In this document: positions 34,777 to 44,412 of the stretch, one piece after another | Layout of the letters: each line of letters starts with the position of its first letter | How positions within the stretch are numbered: position 1 is the stretch's first letter | Source: Trichlorobacter thiogenes | Lineage (GTDB): Bacteria > Desulfobacterota > Desulfuromonadia > Geobacterales > Pseudopelobacteraceae | Assembly (NCBI RefSeq): GCF_900167465.1 | Contig: NZ_FUWR01000001.1 | Span: 53,141-117,140, forward strand | Direction of reading: 5' to 3' | Length of the DNA: 64,000 bases | Translations under genes and position numbers: made by a program | Notes under the pieces: generated by a model | The model's database searches: none | Told to the model about the DNA's origin: nothing | What the model saw: the letters and a program-made list of their open reading frames with translations, nothing else

Positions 34777-36336
34777 ATGGCAAAAGCCAAGCAGGCAGCA
34801 AAAGACGAGACACGGGTAATCAAAATTTTTGACACCACGTTGCGGGATGGCGAGCAGGCGCCCGGCAACAGCATGAATATTGAGGAAAAGCTACGTTTTG
34901 CCAAGCAGCTACAAAAACTGAACGTAGACGTGATTGAGGCTGGCTTTCCGATCGCTTCAGAAGGCGACTTTGAGGCGGTTAAAAAGGTGGCGCAGAGCAT
35001 CAAGGGGCCAGAAATTGCCGGTCTGTGCCGCTCCAGTATCAAAGATATTGATCGGGCCTGGGAGGCATTGAAGTACGCCGGTGAAAAAGGGCGGATTCAC
35101 ACCTTTATCGCCACCTCGGACATCCATATGAAGTACAAGCTGCAGATGGAGCCGGCACAGGTGCTGGAATCAGCCGTTAAAGCGGTAAAACGGGCAGCAG
35201 GCTATACCCCCAACGTGGAGTTTTCCTGCGAAGATGCGGTACGGACCCAGTTGTCGTTCCTGGCCCAGGTGGTTGAGGCGGTAATCGCTGCCGGTGCCAC
35301 CACGGTCAACATCCCGGACACGGTTGGCTACACCGTGCCGTTTGAGTACTTCAATATCATCAAGTACCTGAAGGATAACGTGCCCAACATCGAAAAGGCG
35401 GTTATCTCGGTACACTGCCATAATGACCTGGGGCTGTCGGTGGCCAACTCCATTGCAGCCATACAGGCTGGCGCCGGCCAGGTGGAATGCACCATCAACG
35501 GCATCGGTGAGCGGGCCGGTAACTGCTCGCTGGAAGAATTTGTCATGATCCTGCGTACCCGTCGTGACATCCTGCCTTTCGTCACTGGCATTGCAACAGA
35601 ACAACTGACCCCGGCCAGCCGTCTGCTGACAAACATCACCGGCATCGCGGTGCAGCCTAACAAGTCCGTGGTCGGCGCCAACGCCTTTGCCCATGAGGCC
35701 GGTATTCACCAGCACGGCATGCTGATGGACAAATCAACCTATGAGATCATGACCCCTGAATCAGTCGGCCTGACCGCCAGCGCACTGGTGCTGGGCAAAC
35801 ACTCCGGTCGTCACGCCTTTAAAAAGCGGCTGGAAGAGCTGGGACATGATCTGGATGATGAGATGCTGAATCGTGCCTTTGATCGTTTCAAGGCGCTGGC
35901 TGACCTGAAGAAAGAGGTCTTTGACGAGGATCTGGATGCGATTGTAACTGATGAGTCACGGGAAGAGGACCAGTTCAAGCTGGATCACATTACCGTAACC
36001 TGCGGTTCCTTTGCGGTGGCCACGGCAACGGTTCAGATGGAGATTGATGGCAAGCCGGTTCGCACGGCTGAACTGGGGGATGGTCCGGTTGACTCAGCCC
36101 TCAAGGCGATCCGCAAACTGACCAAAACCAAGGCCAAGCTGACCCAGTACAATGTCGGCTCCATCACCGGCGGCACCGATGCCCAGGGCGAAGTAACTGT
36201 TCGGGTTGAAGAAGGTGGCCATACCGTGGTGGGCAAAGGGGCATCAACCGATATCATCGTGGCCTCGGCCAAGGCCTTTATTCATGCCCTGAACCGGCTG
36301 CATTGCAAACAAAAACGATTAACGGACGCGGTTTAA
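34777..36336 (+). CDS. leuA: 2-isopropylmalate synthase LeuA
   Basis: First committed step of leucine synthesis: acetyl-CoA plus 2-oxoisovalerate to 2-isopropylmalate. 519 residues from the ATG at 34777 with AGGAGG upstream; a longer frame would run into the T-box leader. The catalytic TIM barrel shows FDTTLRDGEQAPGNSM and the metal-binding VHCHNDLGLSVANS, then HEAGIHQHGML; the C-terminal regulatory LeuA dimer domain (about 385-510: DHITVTCGSFAVATATVQ) for leucine feedback is present. Control is therefore twofold: T-box at transcription, leucine at the enzyme. Confidence 0.95.
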   Translation: MAKAKQAAKDETRVIKIFDTTLRDGEQAPGNSMNIEEKLRFAKQLQKLNVDVIEAGFPIASEGDFEAVKKVAQSIKGPEIAGLCRSSIKDIDRAWEALKYAGEKGRIHTFIATSDIHMKYKLQMEPAQVLESAVKAVKRAAGYTPNVEFSCEDAVRTQLSFLAQVVEAVIAAGATTVNIPDTVGYTVPFEYFNIIKYLKDNVPNIEKAVISVHCHNDLGLSVANSIAAIQAGAGQVECTINGIGERAGNCSLEEFVMILRTRRDILPFVTGIATEQLTPASRLLTNITGIAVQPNKSVVGANAFAHEAGIHQHGMLMDKSTYEIMTPESVGLTASALVLGKHSGRHAFKKRLEELGHDLDDEMLNRAFDRFKALADLKKEVFDEDLDAIVTDESREEDQFKLDHITVTCGSFAVATATVQMEIDGKPVRTAELGDGPVDSALKAIRKLTKTKAKLTQYNVGSITGGTDAQGEVTVRVEEGGHTVVGKGASTDIIVASAKAFIHALNRLHCKQKRLTDAV

Positions 36337-36352
36337 TCTGACAATCAACGCC

Positions 36353-36376
36353 AGGGGCACGGCGCACCGTGCCCCT
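36353..36376. repeat. Palindromic hairpin between leuA and the GAF regulator
   Basis: AGGGGCACGG-CGCA-CCGTGCCCCT, a perfect 10 bp stem located between convergent genes; it overlaps the stop codon of the minus-strand gene. It shares its GTAGGGGCA-like edge with the palindrome at 58829-58857. It may act as a bidirectional termination or mRNA-end structure, although no T run follows. Confidence 0.5.
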
Positions 36377-39182
36377 ACAACCGCACCGTCTTGTAGAGAA
36401 AATTCTTGAATTTATACAGCATCTTCCGCTGTTCATCATCATCCATACCATCTGACAGCGCCCTCAGATAACGCGCCACCCCAGGCAGGGGCCGTCCGGC
36501 AAAGCTGCGGCTCTTTTCAACCACCAGCCTGACCACATCCCGTGAAATATCGTTACGGGTAAACGGTTCATAGATATCCTGCCAGAAATCCCCTCCCTGC
36601 CGGATCCGCTCAATGATTGTGTCAGCCAGATGCACCGCCAGTTCACGACCATCTGCCGGCTGACTGATGCTCCCCAGGCCAACCCCTTTCACTGCCTGGC
36701 GGATAGCGTCACCCCCAATGACATTGCCACGCCGGAAAAACATTGCCCGCAAGAGGATTGAACGCAATTCACGGATGTTCCCTTCATACTGATGCACCAC
36801 CAGCTCTGCCTTGGCCTCTTCAGCCAGCACCGGTGGTTCTTCTGAATCATGTTGTCCACGATAGGTGCGGTACAGCTTGCCAAGAAAGTGGACCGCCAGG
36901 TCCGGTATATCTTCACGCCTCTCATTCAGAGAGGGCAGGCGGATTGAAAGCTCGGCCAGGCGATGATACAGATCTTCGCGGAAACGCCCTGCTGCAATCT
37001 CTGCCGGCAGGTCCTTGTTGGTGGCTGCCACCAGCAGCACCCGGCTAAACCGCTCTGCATTTTCTCCCAGCCGGACAAAGCCGCCGTTATCAAGAAAGCG
37101 CAGCAATTGCACCTGGGTCTTGGGGTCTGCATCGCCAATCTCATCCAGAAACACCACCCCGCCCATACACTCTTCCAGAATACCGCGCCGATCACTTGAA
37201 GCCCCGGTATAGGCACCTTTTTTGTGTCCAAACAGCTCTGAATAGGTCAATTCACCGCTATAGGCAGCGATATTGGTTTTTTTGACCGGCAACTCACTAT
37301 TTGGATTCAACTGCTGACGGTACAGTGAGTTAAGGGTGTTATAGAGGTTGTTAAAAAAGAACTCCTTACCAGAGCCGGTTGGCCCGGTGATCAAAATAGA
37401 GGGCAGGCCGATGGTGGCCTCCTGCATGACGTTTTTACTCCAGAAGGTGATCCTGTTGAAGAGCGGCAGCGAAACCGTATTGATAAAATCAATCACCGCC
37501 CGTGAAGTGGAACTGACCCCGATGATATTACCCAGTCGATAGGATGAAACATGGGGATCTTTGTAGCCCACATCGGTGGTCAGACGCTGCACCTCGCCCT
37601 GCAGCCCCTCAATCCGCTGCAGGTCAGAAAGGTGGCGGGCCGTCAGTGACCCGATAATCTGCAGGATACGACGATGTTCCTCGGTAAAATAGCTGTAACG
37701 CAATGAGTTGAGACAGATGACCGCAATCACCTCGCCATCGCAGACCACCGGCACCGCAATCTCACTCTTCAGCAGGTCGCTCATGGAACGGTGGAATCCC
37801 TCTCCGGTCCGTTCTTCATCCACACTGCCGATAATCTTGGGTTGCTGGCTCCAGGCCACATAACCGGTCAGACTGCGCTCTTCAGGGGCCAGTTCGCTGC
37901 CCCCCACCAGAAAAGGCGGGATGTACCTCTTTAGCCATTCCTTGTTCTTGGCCCCGACAAGCGTACCCTGCTCATCTTCCACCACCAGCCAGCGTCGCCC
38001 GTCCCGCTCTTCAACCAGAGCAATACTACCGGTATCTGCCCCGATCAGCTCCGTTGCCTTGGCCAGCACCTTGGTCAAAAACGGCTGCAGGGCTGCATCC
38101 CCCTCATTCAGCAGATCCGTAATCTCGGACAGCACCCGGATCTCCAGATGCTCGCCACCAACTCCGCTGACGACACTTGCAACCATCTCGGCATGGCTCT
38201 GCAGAAGCCCCATCTCAAACTCGGAAAAGCGATATTCTTCACGGCAGAAGTAGTTAAGCAGACAGATCACCCGCCGACTACGGGGTTCAAAACGGGGCAC
38301 GACATACAGGCTGCACAACGACATTTCTTCGGTCAGCTCGCGCTTCTGCAGATCATGACGAGCCAGATCATTGATAAAGAGCGGCTTTAACAGACGATCA
38401 TCACTGATGATGGCCTGTTCATCCACGTAGCGGGAAATCAGCGAAGCACCCGGTTCCAGCAGGATCGCCCCCAGGCGGTCATACTGCATCTGCAGGGCCG
38501 GTTCTTCCGCATAACTGGCCAGCACCTCCAACGCTGCAGAACCGTCACGGGAGACTACCGGTGTCAACACCGAAGCAAGCGCCACTTTCTCAACCAGACG
38601 TACGGCAGAGCGCACCATCTGGCCAGCTGCCTCTCTCTTTTTTGATTCTTCAAGTCGGCGGGCCAACTGTACCTGCTGATGGTAGCTGCGCGCTTCATCC
38701 AGACGTTCTGTTACCTGCTGGATAAAATCCGCCAGACGTGATTTAACCTTGCCCGGCAGCACCAGATCACCATCGACGCTGTCAATACAGAGCACACCGA
38801 TGGAGCGGCCACGACTGACCAACGGCAGACAACTGCTGACCACAAGACCAAAACGCACGGCAACCGCATTATCAAGTGCCCCTGCAGAGTGATCACCGGT
38901 TCGGAAGCCTGACGGATACTGACTGATAAACACCCGGGAAACGACAGCATCCTGGGTAATAATCGGAAAAGCCACTTCACGCAGCTCTGCCCCGTTTGGC
39001 CCGCTGGCAAAGGCACAGGTCAATGCACCGGAGATCAGATCCTCCAGGTAGATTCTGGCCAGTTCAACACCAGTGATCAGACGGACGCCTTCGGCCAGAA
39101 CATACAACAGCTCGGTCTGATTCTCCTTGCCGTAGTTTTCAATCTTTAAAAGTAGCGCCTGCAGAAACTCGTCTTGTGGCAT
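36375..39182 (-). CDS. Triple-GAF sigma-54-interacting regulator
   Basis: 935 residues from ATG 39182, which has AGGAGG six bases upstream. Three GAF-like sensor regions (about 15-165, 190-340, 350-525) precede an AAA+ domain (about 550-790) with Walker A ITGPTGSGKEFFFN, GAYTGA (a Tyr variant of the sigma-54-contact GAFTGA loop), Walker B GGVVFLDEIGD and the sensor region NIRELRSILLRAM. The C-terminal 130 residues are helical (DISRDVVRLVVEKSRSFAGR ... LYKFKNFLYKTVRL) but I do not see a clear Fis-type helix-turn-helix. No receiver domain. Target genes are unknown. Confidence 0.85.
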   Translation of the reverse strand: MPQDEFLQALLLKIENYGKENQTELLYVLAEGVRLITGVELARIYLEDLISGALTCAFASGPNGAELREVAFPIITQDAVVSRVFISQYPSGFRTGDHSAGALDNAVAVRFGLVVSSCLPLVSRGRSIGVLCIDSVDGDLVLPGKVKSRLADFIQQVTERLDEARSYHQQVQLARRLEESKKREAAGQMVRSAVRLVEKVALASVLTPVVSRDGSAALEVLASYAEEPALQMQYDRLGAILLEPGASLISRYVDEQAIISDDRLLKPLFINDLARHDLQKRELTEEMSLCSLYVVPRFEPRSRRVICLLNYFCREEYRFSEFEMGLLQSHAEMVASVVSGVGGEHLEIRVLSEITDLLNEGDAALQPFLTKVLAKATELIGADTGSIALVEERDGRRWLVVEDEQGTLVGAKNKEWLKRYIPPFLVGGSELAPEERSLTGYVAWSQQPKIIGSVDEERTGEGFHRSMSDLLKSEIAVPVVCDGEVIAVICLNSLRYSYFTEEHRRILQIIGSLTARHLSDLQRIEGLQGEVQRLTTDVGYKDPHVSSYRLGNIIGVSSTSRAVIDFINTVSLPLFNRITFWSKNVMQEATIGLPSILITGPTGSGKEFFFNNLYNTLNSLYRQQLNPNSELPVKKTNIAAYSGELTYSELFGHKKGAYTGASSDRRGILEECMGGVVFLDEIGDADPKTQVQLLRFLDNGGFVRLGENAERFSRVLLVAATNKDLPAEIAAGRFREDLYHRLAELSIRLPSLNERREDIPDLAVHFLGKLYRTYRGQHDSEEPPVLAEEAKAELVVHQYEGNIRELRSILLRAMFFRRGNVIGGDAIRQAVKGVGLGSISQPADGRELAVHLADTIIERIRQGGDFWQDIYEPFTRNDISRDVVRLVVEKSRSFAGRPLPGVARYLRALSDGMDDDEQRKMLYKFKNFLYKTVRL

Positions 39183-39279
39183 CGCCACCCTCCTGAGTTG
39201 TTTTTTAACACGCGGAATACATATGACATACTCAGCCAGAACATGACAACAAAAACAGCGTCAAATAACCGGCTAAAGG

Positions 39280-39308
39280 TTGACTTCATTACAATATTTA
39301 AATACTAT
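39280..39308 (+). promoter_or_regulatory. Sigma-70 promoter of first GGDEF-EAL gene
   Basis: TTGACT, 17-base spacer, TACTAT, about 66 bases upstream of the ATG at 39375. Confidence 0.6.
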
Positions 39309-39374
39309 GATTCGCACATATCATCATCTCGCTCTATCCCCGTTGGACTGATTATACGTTAAAAGGGTTCAGCC

Positions 39375-41435
39375 ATGTTCAACACCACCACACCCTACAA
39401 ACAGGTATTTTCAGCCATACCGGCCCCTGTAATCATACTGGACACGCACGGGCATTTCGCCTTTGCCAACAAGGCCGCCTACAAAATCCTCCCCACCTGC
39501 ATCCCGCTCTCAGACGGCGTAAGCTGCACCCCGCCGGATTGGCTTGCCGTTGAAATAGACAGATTCCTGAAACATCAAAAAGATGAACACACCTTTGAGC
39601 ATTGTCTGCAACTGGACACAGACGATCGCCATATTCAATTCACCCTGACCCGTCTTGACCAGGACAAACAACAGAGCGGCATCCTGATCACGCTGCACGA
39701 TATCAGCCGACACAAGCGGGCCGAACAGGCCTTGCGACTAAGCGAAGAACGCTACCGTATGCTGGTTGAGCACCAAAGTGATCTGGTGGTCAGGGTTGAT
39801 ACCGACGGCAGACTGCAGTTTGCCAGCCCCTCATTCTGCATGGTGTTTGGCATTGATGAAGAGCATCTGGTGGGCAGGGAGCTCTGCCCGATCATCAACA
39901 ATAGCGGCCAAGGCATGATGAAAGAGGCGATGAAGCGACTGGATTGCTACCCGACATCCTGTTATTACGAGATCAACTCCCAAACCCTGGACGGCCCCCG
40001 CTGGATCGGCTGGGCCATGAAAGGAGTGGTGGACGAGAAAGGCAAGATCGAAGCCATTGTCGGCATTGGACGAGACATAACCGACCGAAAAAAGGCTGAA
40101 AAAGAGATACTTCAGCTTGCCCATTACGACACCCTGACCGGCCTACCCAACCGCAGCCTGCTCCATGACCGACTATCCCAGGCCATCACGTTATCCAGTC
40201 GCAATGGTTCGTCACTGGCCGTACTTTTCCTCGATCTTGATCGTTTTAAACATGTAAACGATGCCTTTGGACACCAGATTGGCGACCTGCTGCTGCAAGA
40301 GGTCAGCCGCCGTCTGAATAGCTGCGTTCGCGCCACTGACACGGTTGCCAGGATTGGTGGCGATGAGTTTGTAATTATCCTGAGCAGCCTTGTCAAATGC
40401 AGTCAGGCCGGCTCCGTGGCATCCAAAATCATCAACGCCATGAGCCATCCGTTCCAGCTGGGCGGACATGAGCTGTATAGCGGCGTCAGCGTCGGGGTTG
40501 CCCTCTTTCCCGCAGACGGTACCGATGTGGATACCCTGCTTAAACATGCCGACATTGCCATGTATCAGGCAAAGGAATGTGGCCGCGGTACCTTCAAGTT
40601 CTTTTCACCGGATCATAACGAAAAAATGGTGCAACGGATGCAGCTTGAGCAGGCGCTGCGCCGGGCCATCGAAAATCAGGAACTGTTTCTGGATTACCAA
40701 CCGCAGATCGATAACGCCACCGGCGCTATCACCGGCGTTGAAGCGCTGGTACGCTGGAATCATCCCCAACTTGGCCTGTTACAGCCCGGCCTTTTTATAA
40801 GCATCGCCGAAGACACCGGGCTGATTATCCCGCTGGGAGAATGGGTGTTGCGAACAGCCTGCCACCAGGCAAAGGCCTGGCAACGGGCAGGTCATCGCCA
40901 GCTGCGGATGGCGGTTAATATCTCGCCACGCCAATTTCAGCAGCGGGGGCTGATGCCGATGATTGATACGATTCTTCAGGAAACCGGTTGCGACCCCAAA
41001 ACCTTAGAGCTTGAGCTGACCGAAACCACCCTGATGGACAACCCCGACGAAGCCGCTGCTCTGCTCAAGGCACTGAAACGTCGTGGTATCAGCCTGGCCA
41101 TAGATGACTTCGGCACCGGCTATTCATCACTCAGCCACCTGAAACATTTCCCCATTGACCGCCTTAAAATCGATCGTTCCTTTATCAACGACCTGACCCG
41201 CAGCCCTGAAGACGGTGCCATTGTCGAAGCGATCATTGCCATGGCCCACCGCCTGCATCTGGAGGCAGTGGCCGAAGGGGTTGAATACCGTGATCAGTGC
41301 ACCATGCTCCACAACTGGGGCTGCACAACATCCCAGGGCTTTCTTTTCAGCCGCCCTCTGCCTGCCCCTGATCTGACCAGCCTGCTTGCTTCCGGCCAGA
41401 ACAACGTGGCCTTACCGATTGCATTGGCACCTTGA
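39375..41435 (+). CDS. PAS-PAS-GGDEF-EAL protein
   Basis: 686-residue c-di-GMP enzyme without membrane segments. A diverged PAS region (about 1-115) and a PAS/PAC domain (about 122-245, ending GIGRDITDRKKAEKEI) precede GGDEF (about 250-415) and EAL (about 425-680). The cyclase motif GGDEF and the I-site RATD five residues before it are intact. In the EAL domain, GVEALVRWNHP, NISPRQF, ELTE and DDFGTGYSSLSHLKHFPIDRLKIDRSF are all kept, so phosphodiesterase activity is expected too. Which activity prevails cannot be told. It has its own promoter and a paralogue immediately downstream. Confidence 0.92.
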   Translation: MFNTTTPYKQVFSAIPAPVIILDTHGHFAFANKAAYKILPTCIPLSDGVSCTPPDWLAVEIDRFLKHQKDEHTFEHCLQLDTDDRHIQFTLTRLDQDKQQSGILITLHDISRHKRAEQALRLSEERYRMLVEHQSDLVVRVDTDGRLQFASPSFCMVFGIDEEHLVGRELCPIINNSGQGMMKEAMKRLDCYPTSCYYEINSQTLDGPRWIGWAMKGVVDEKGKIEAIVGIGRDITDRKKAEKEILQLAHYDTLTGLPNRSLLHDRLSQAITLSSRNGSSLAVLFLDLDRFKHVNDAFGHQIGDLLLQEVSRRLNSCVRATDTVARIGGDEFVIILSSLVKCSQAGSVASKIINAMSHPFQLGGHELYSGVSVGVALFPADGTDVDTLLKHADIAMYQAKECGRGTFKFFSPDHNEKMVQRMQLEQALRRAIENQELFLDYQPQIDNATGAITGVEALVRWNHPQLGLLQPGLFISIAEDTGLIIPLGEWVLRTACHQAKAWQRAGHRQLRMAVNISPRQFQQRGLMPMIDTILQETGCDPKTLELELTETTLMDNPDEAAALLKALKRRGISLAIDDFGTGYSSLSHLKHFPIDRLKIDRSFINDLTRSPEDGAIVEAIIAMAHRLHLEAVAEGVEYRDQCTMLHNWGCTTSQGFLFSRPLPAPDLTSLLASGQNNVALPIALAP

Positions 41436-41451
41436 ACCGGCGAGCATCCGA

Positions 41452-41480
41452 TTGACAGCCCACCCTCCAGCGTCTAGTAT
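41452..41480 (+). promoter_or_regulatory. Sigma-70 promoter of second GGDEF-EAL gene
   Basis: TTGACA, 17-base spacer, TAGTAT, starting 16 bases after the stop of the first gene and about 24 bases before the ATG at 41504. AGGAGG precedes the ATG. So the two paralogues are probably separately transcribed. Confidence 0.7.
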
Positions 41481-41503
41481 GTCTTTAGCATCAGGAGGCA
41501 CCT

Positions 41504-44401
41504 ATGACGCAGGCTTCAGGCAGCTATATACAGGTAGTTGAAGCACTCCCGACACCGATCCTGCTTCTCAGGCAGAACGGCATCATCCTGCATGCCAACG
41601 CTCCGGCAACAACCTTGCTGGAGACACTGGAAGGGATCACCCCCCAGGCAGATTTCACCCTTGCTCCCTGCTGGATTATGGATGAGCTTGAGATCTACCG
41701 TTTCCAAGGCACTGATTGCCATCAGGCGGAAAAAAGCCTGATCAACACCACCAACAGTCATTCCTTTATTCTGATCAGCATCAAACCCCTGAAAACCAGC
41801 ACTGACGACCTGCTGCTGGTAACCATCAACGACCTTTCCAAGCTGCACCTGATAGAAGATGGCCTGCGCCAGCTGGTGGAAGGGGTCTCCGAGGCAACCG
41901 GCGAGCGTTTTTTCCAGTTTCTGGTGCTCCACCTGGCAAAGGCGCTGGATGCAGACTTTGCCTTCATCGGCGAGTTCGTGGACACCGAGCGGACCACCAT
42001 TCAGACTGTTGCAGTTGCTGCCGACGGCGCCATACATGCAAACTTTACCTTTCCGCTGCTTGACACCCCCTGCGAACAGGTGTTGGCCAACGGCCTGAAG
42101 ATTTACCCTCAGGGGGTTCCCGAGCTGTTCCCCCTTGATCACCTTGCCCTTGAAATGGGGGTTGAAAGTTACATCGGCATCCCCCTGATCAGCTCACACA
42201 AGACCACCATGGGACCAATGGCGGTCTTTAGTCGGCGCCCGATCCGTGAGAGCCATCTGGCAGCATCCATGCTGCAGATTTTTGCGGCACGGGCTGCATC
42301 TGAATTGGAACGTCTGCAAGCAGAACGGGTGCTAAGAGAGACAGAGGCCCGCCTTAAGACCATTGTTGACTCAGTCCACACCGGCATCCTGGTGATTGAC
42401 CCCCAAAACCACCGGATTGTTGATGTCAATGAAATAGCCGCCTCCAGCCTGGGAAGAACCAGGGAAGAGATGATCGGGACATCGTGTCATCGCTTTATCT
42501 GCCCCAATGAGGAAGGACAGTGCCCCTTTACCGACCTGCACCAGACACTGGACAATGAGGAACGGGACCTGATCCGGGCCGATGGTAGCAGGCTATCCGT
42601 AATCAAGACCGTCAGCCGGGTAGTGCTGGATGGCCGTGAACACCTGTTGGAAAGTTTTGTCGATATCAGCAGACGTAAGCAGGTTGAAAACAAGCTCAAG
42701 GAAAGCGAAGAACGCTACCGGATGTTGGTGGAAAACCAGGCGGATCTGGTAATCAAGATTGACATGGACGGCATCCTGCGCTTTGTCAGCCCCTCATTCT
42801 GCAAACTCTTTGGCCAGACAGAAGAGGAGCTACTTGGTAAACCGCTGATGCCGGTCATTCTGCCGGCCGAGCAGCTTTCACACAGTACCGGCTTTGAGCG
42901 GATGATCTGCCATGACACCAGCTACTACCGTGAGTACCTATCCCAGACAGTGGAAGGAAAGCGCTGGATCGGCTGGGCCCTGCGGTGCATTATGAGTCCG
43001 GCAGGCCAACCAGAAGCGATTGTCGGTATGGGCCGTGATATTACCGACCGCAAAGAGGCTGAAACCACCATCGAAAAGCTGGCCTACCACGATCCGGTCA
43101 CCGGTCTGCCCAACCGGACCCTGCTGTATGACCGGCTGCAACTGGCGATCAATCGTGCTGAGCGGGACAATCAGGGTGTGGCAATCCTGTTCCTTGATCT
43201 GGACCGTTTTAAGGCGATTAACGACTCGCTGGGACATGCCATTGGTGACGCGCTTTTAAAGCAGGTGGGCAATCGGCTGCTTGACTGCGTCCGCTCATCA
43301 GACACGGTAGCCCGGCTGGGTGGCGACGAATTTGTGGTACTGATCTCTGCCCTGGAAAATGACCATGCAGTGGGCAGCGTGATTATGAAAATCCTTGAGC
43401 AGCTGGCAGAGCCGTACCGAATTGAAGAACATGAGGTCTACTCCTCTTCCAGCATCGGGATTTCGATCTATCCACGGGATGGACGCGATGCTGAAGAGCT
43501 CTTGAAAAATGCTGATATGGCCATGTATCAGGCAAAAGAGGCAGGCCGCAACACCTGTCACTTCTTCTCGCCTGAGCTGAACATGCGGGCAACAGAGCGG
43601 CTCTTGCTGGAAAACACCATGCGGCGGGCTTTGGAACGGGAAGAGTTTTTCCTGGCCTATCAACCCCAGATGGAGCTTAATTCCGGTCATGTAGCAGGAA
43701 TTGAAGCGCTGATCAGATGGCGGCATCCTGACCTGGGCATTGTCCCCCCCAATAATTTTATTCCGATTGCAGAAGAGACCGGCCTGATCGTCCCCCTTGG
43801 TGAGTGGGTGCTGGCTGAGGCCTGTCGGCAGGGGGTACGCTGGCAGCAGGAAGGACACCCGCCCATACGGATAGCAGTGAACGTCTCGGCACGTCAATTC
43901 AGGCAAAAGAATCTGGGGACGCGCATAGAGAAAATACTGGAGGAAACCGGCTTCAATCCTGAATTTCTTGAGCTTGAACTAACCGAGAGTGCGGTGATGG
44001 AAAACCCGGAAGAGGCGATCCTGACCCTTCGGCAGCTTAAAAAGATGGGGATTACGCTCTCAATCGACGACTTTGGTACCGGCTACTCATCCTTGTCGCA
44101 CCTGAAACACTTTCCGATCGACCGTCTCAAAATCGACCGTTCATTCGTCAAGCACGTCACCCGCGACCACAACGACGCCACCATTGCCGAGGCGATTATT
44201 GCCCTGGCCCACAGTATGAACCTGACCGTTGTTGCCGAGGGGATTGAGCATAGTGAGCAGATGGAGTTCATGCACCAGCGCAGCTGTGACACCATGCAGG
44301 GCTACTACCTGTCACGACCGGTAACCGCCGATGAATTTGGTTCGTTTCTCAAAAGGCTGGGGGAATCAGACGGCAAGGCCCATGGCCTGCTGGGAGGATG
44401 A
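41504..44401 (+). CDS. PAS-GAF-PAS-PAS-GGDEF-EAL protein
   Basis: 965-residue soluble c-di-GMP enzyme, a paralogue of the preceding protein with a longer sensory part: PAS-like (about 1-115), GAF (about 125-280), PAS with a Cys-containing loop (about 285-400: CHRFICPNEEGQCPF), PAS/PAC (about 405-525), GGDEF (about 530-690) and EAL (about 700-955). GGDEF, the I-site RSSD, and the EAL catalytic set (GIEALIRWRHP, NVSARQF, ELTE, DDFGTGYSS) are intact. The last PAS and both catalytic domains align well with the neighbour, suggesting tandem duplication followed by domain gain or loss. Confidence 0.92.
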   Translation: MTQASGSYIQVVEALPTPILLLRQNGIILHANAPATTLLETLEGITPQADFTLAPCWIMDELEIYRFQGTDCHQAEKSLINTTNSHSFILISIKPLKTSTDDLLLVTINDLSKLHLIEDGLRQLVEGVSEATGERFFQFLVLHLAKALDADFAFIGEFVDTERTTIQTVAVAADGAIHANFTFPLLDTPCEQVLANGLKIYPQGVPELFPLDHLALEMGVESYIGIPLISSHKTTMGPMAVFSRRPIRESHLAASMLQIFAARAASELERLQAERVLRETEARLKTIVDSVHTGILVIDPQNHRIVDVNEIAASSLGRTREEMIGTSCHRFICPNEEGQCPFTDLHQTLDNEERDLIRADGSRLSVIKTVSRVVLDGREHLLESFVDISRRKQVENKLKESEERYRMLVENQADLVIKIDMDGILRFVSPSFCKLFGQTEEELLGKPLMPVILPAEQLSHSTGFERMICHDTSYYREYLSQTVEGKRWIGWALRCIMSPAGQPEAIVGMGRDITDRKEAETTIEKLAYHDPVTGLPNRTLLYDRLQLAINRAERDNQGVAILFLDLDRFKAINDSLGHAIGDALLKQVGNRLLDCVRSSDTVARLGGDEFVVLISALENDHAVGSVIMKILEQLAEPYRIEEHEVYSSSSIGISIYPRDGRDAEELLKNADMAMYQAKEAGRNTCHFFSPELNMRATERLLLENTMRRALEREEFFLAYQPQMELNSGHVAGIEALIRWRHPDLGIVPPNNFIPIAEETGLIVPLGEWVLAEACRQGVRWQQEGHPPIRIAVNVSARQFRQKNLGTRIEKILEETGFNPEFLELELTESAVMENPEEAILTLRQLKKMGITLSIDDFGTGYSSLSHLKHFPIDRLKIDRSFVKHVTRDHNDATIAEAIIALAHSMNLTVVAEGIEHSEQMEFMHQRSCDTMQGYYLSRPVTADEFGSFLKRLGESDGKAHGLLGG

Positions 44402-44412
44402 AAAACTCGTAC

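Noticed and set aside
35170..35715. 181-codon minus-strand frame opposite leuA
   Set aside because: Shadow of the highly conserved leuA coding sequence; no ribosome site and no family features.
41516..42142. 208-codon minus-strand frame opposite the second GGDEF-EAL gene
   Set aside because: Antisense shadow; the plus strand has clear domains through this region.
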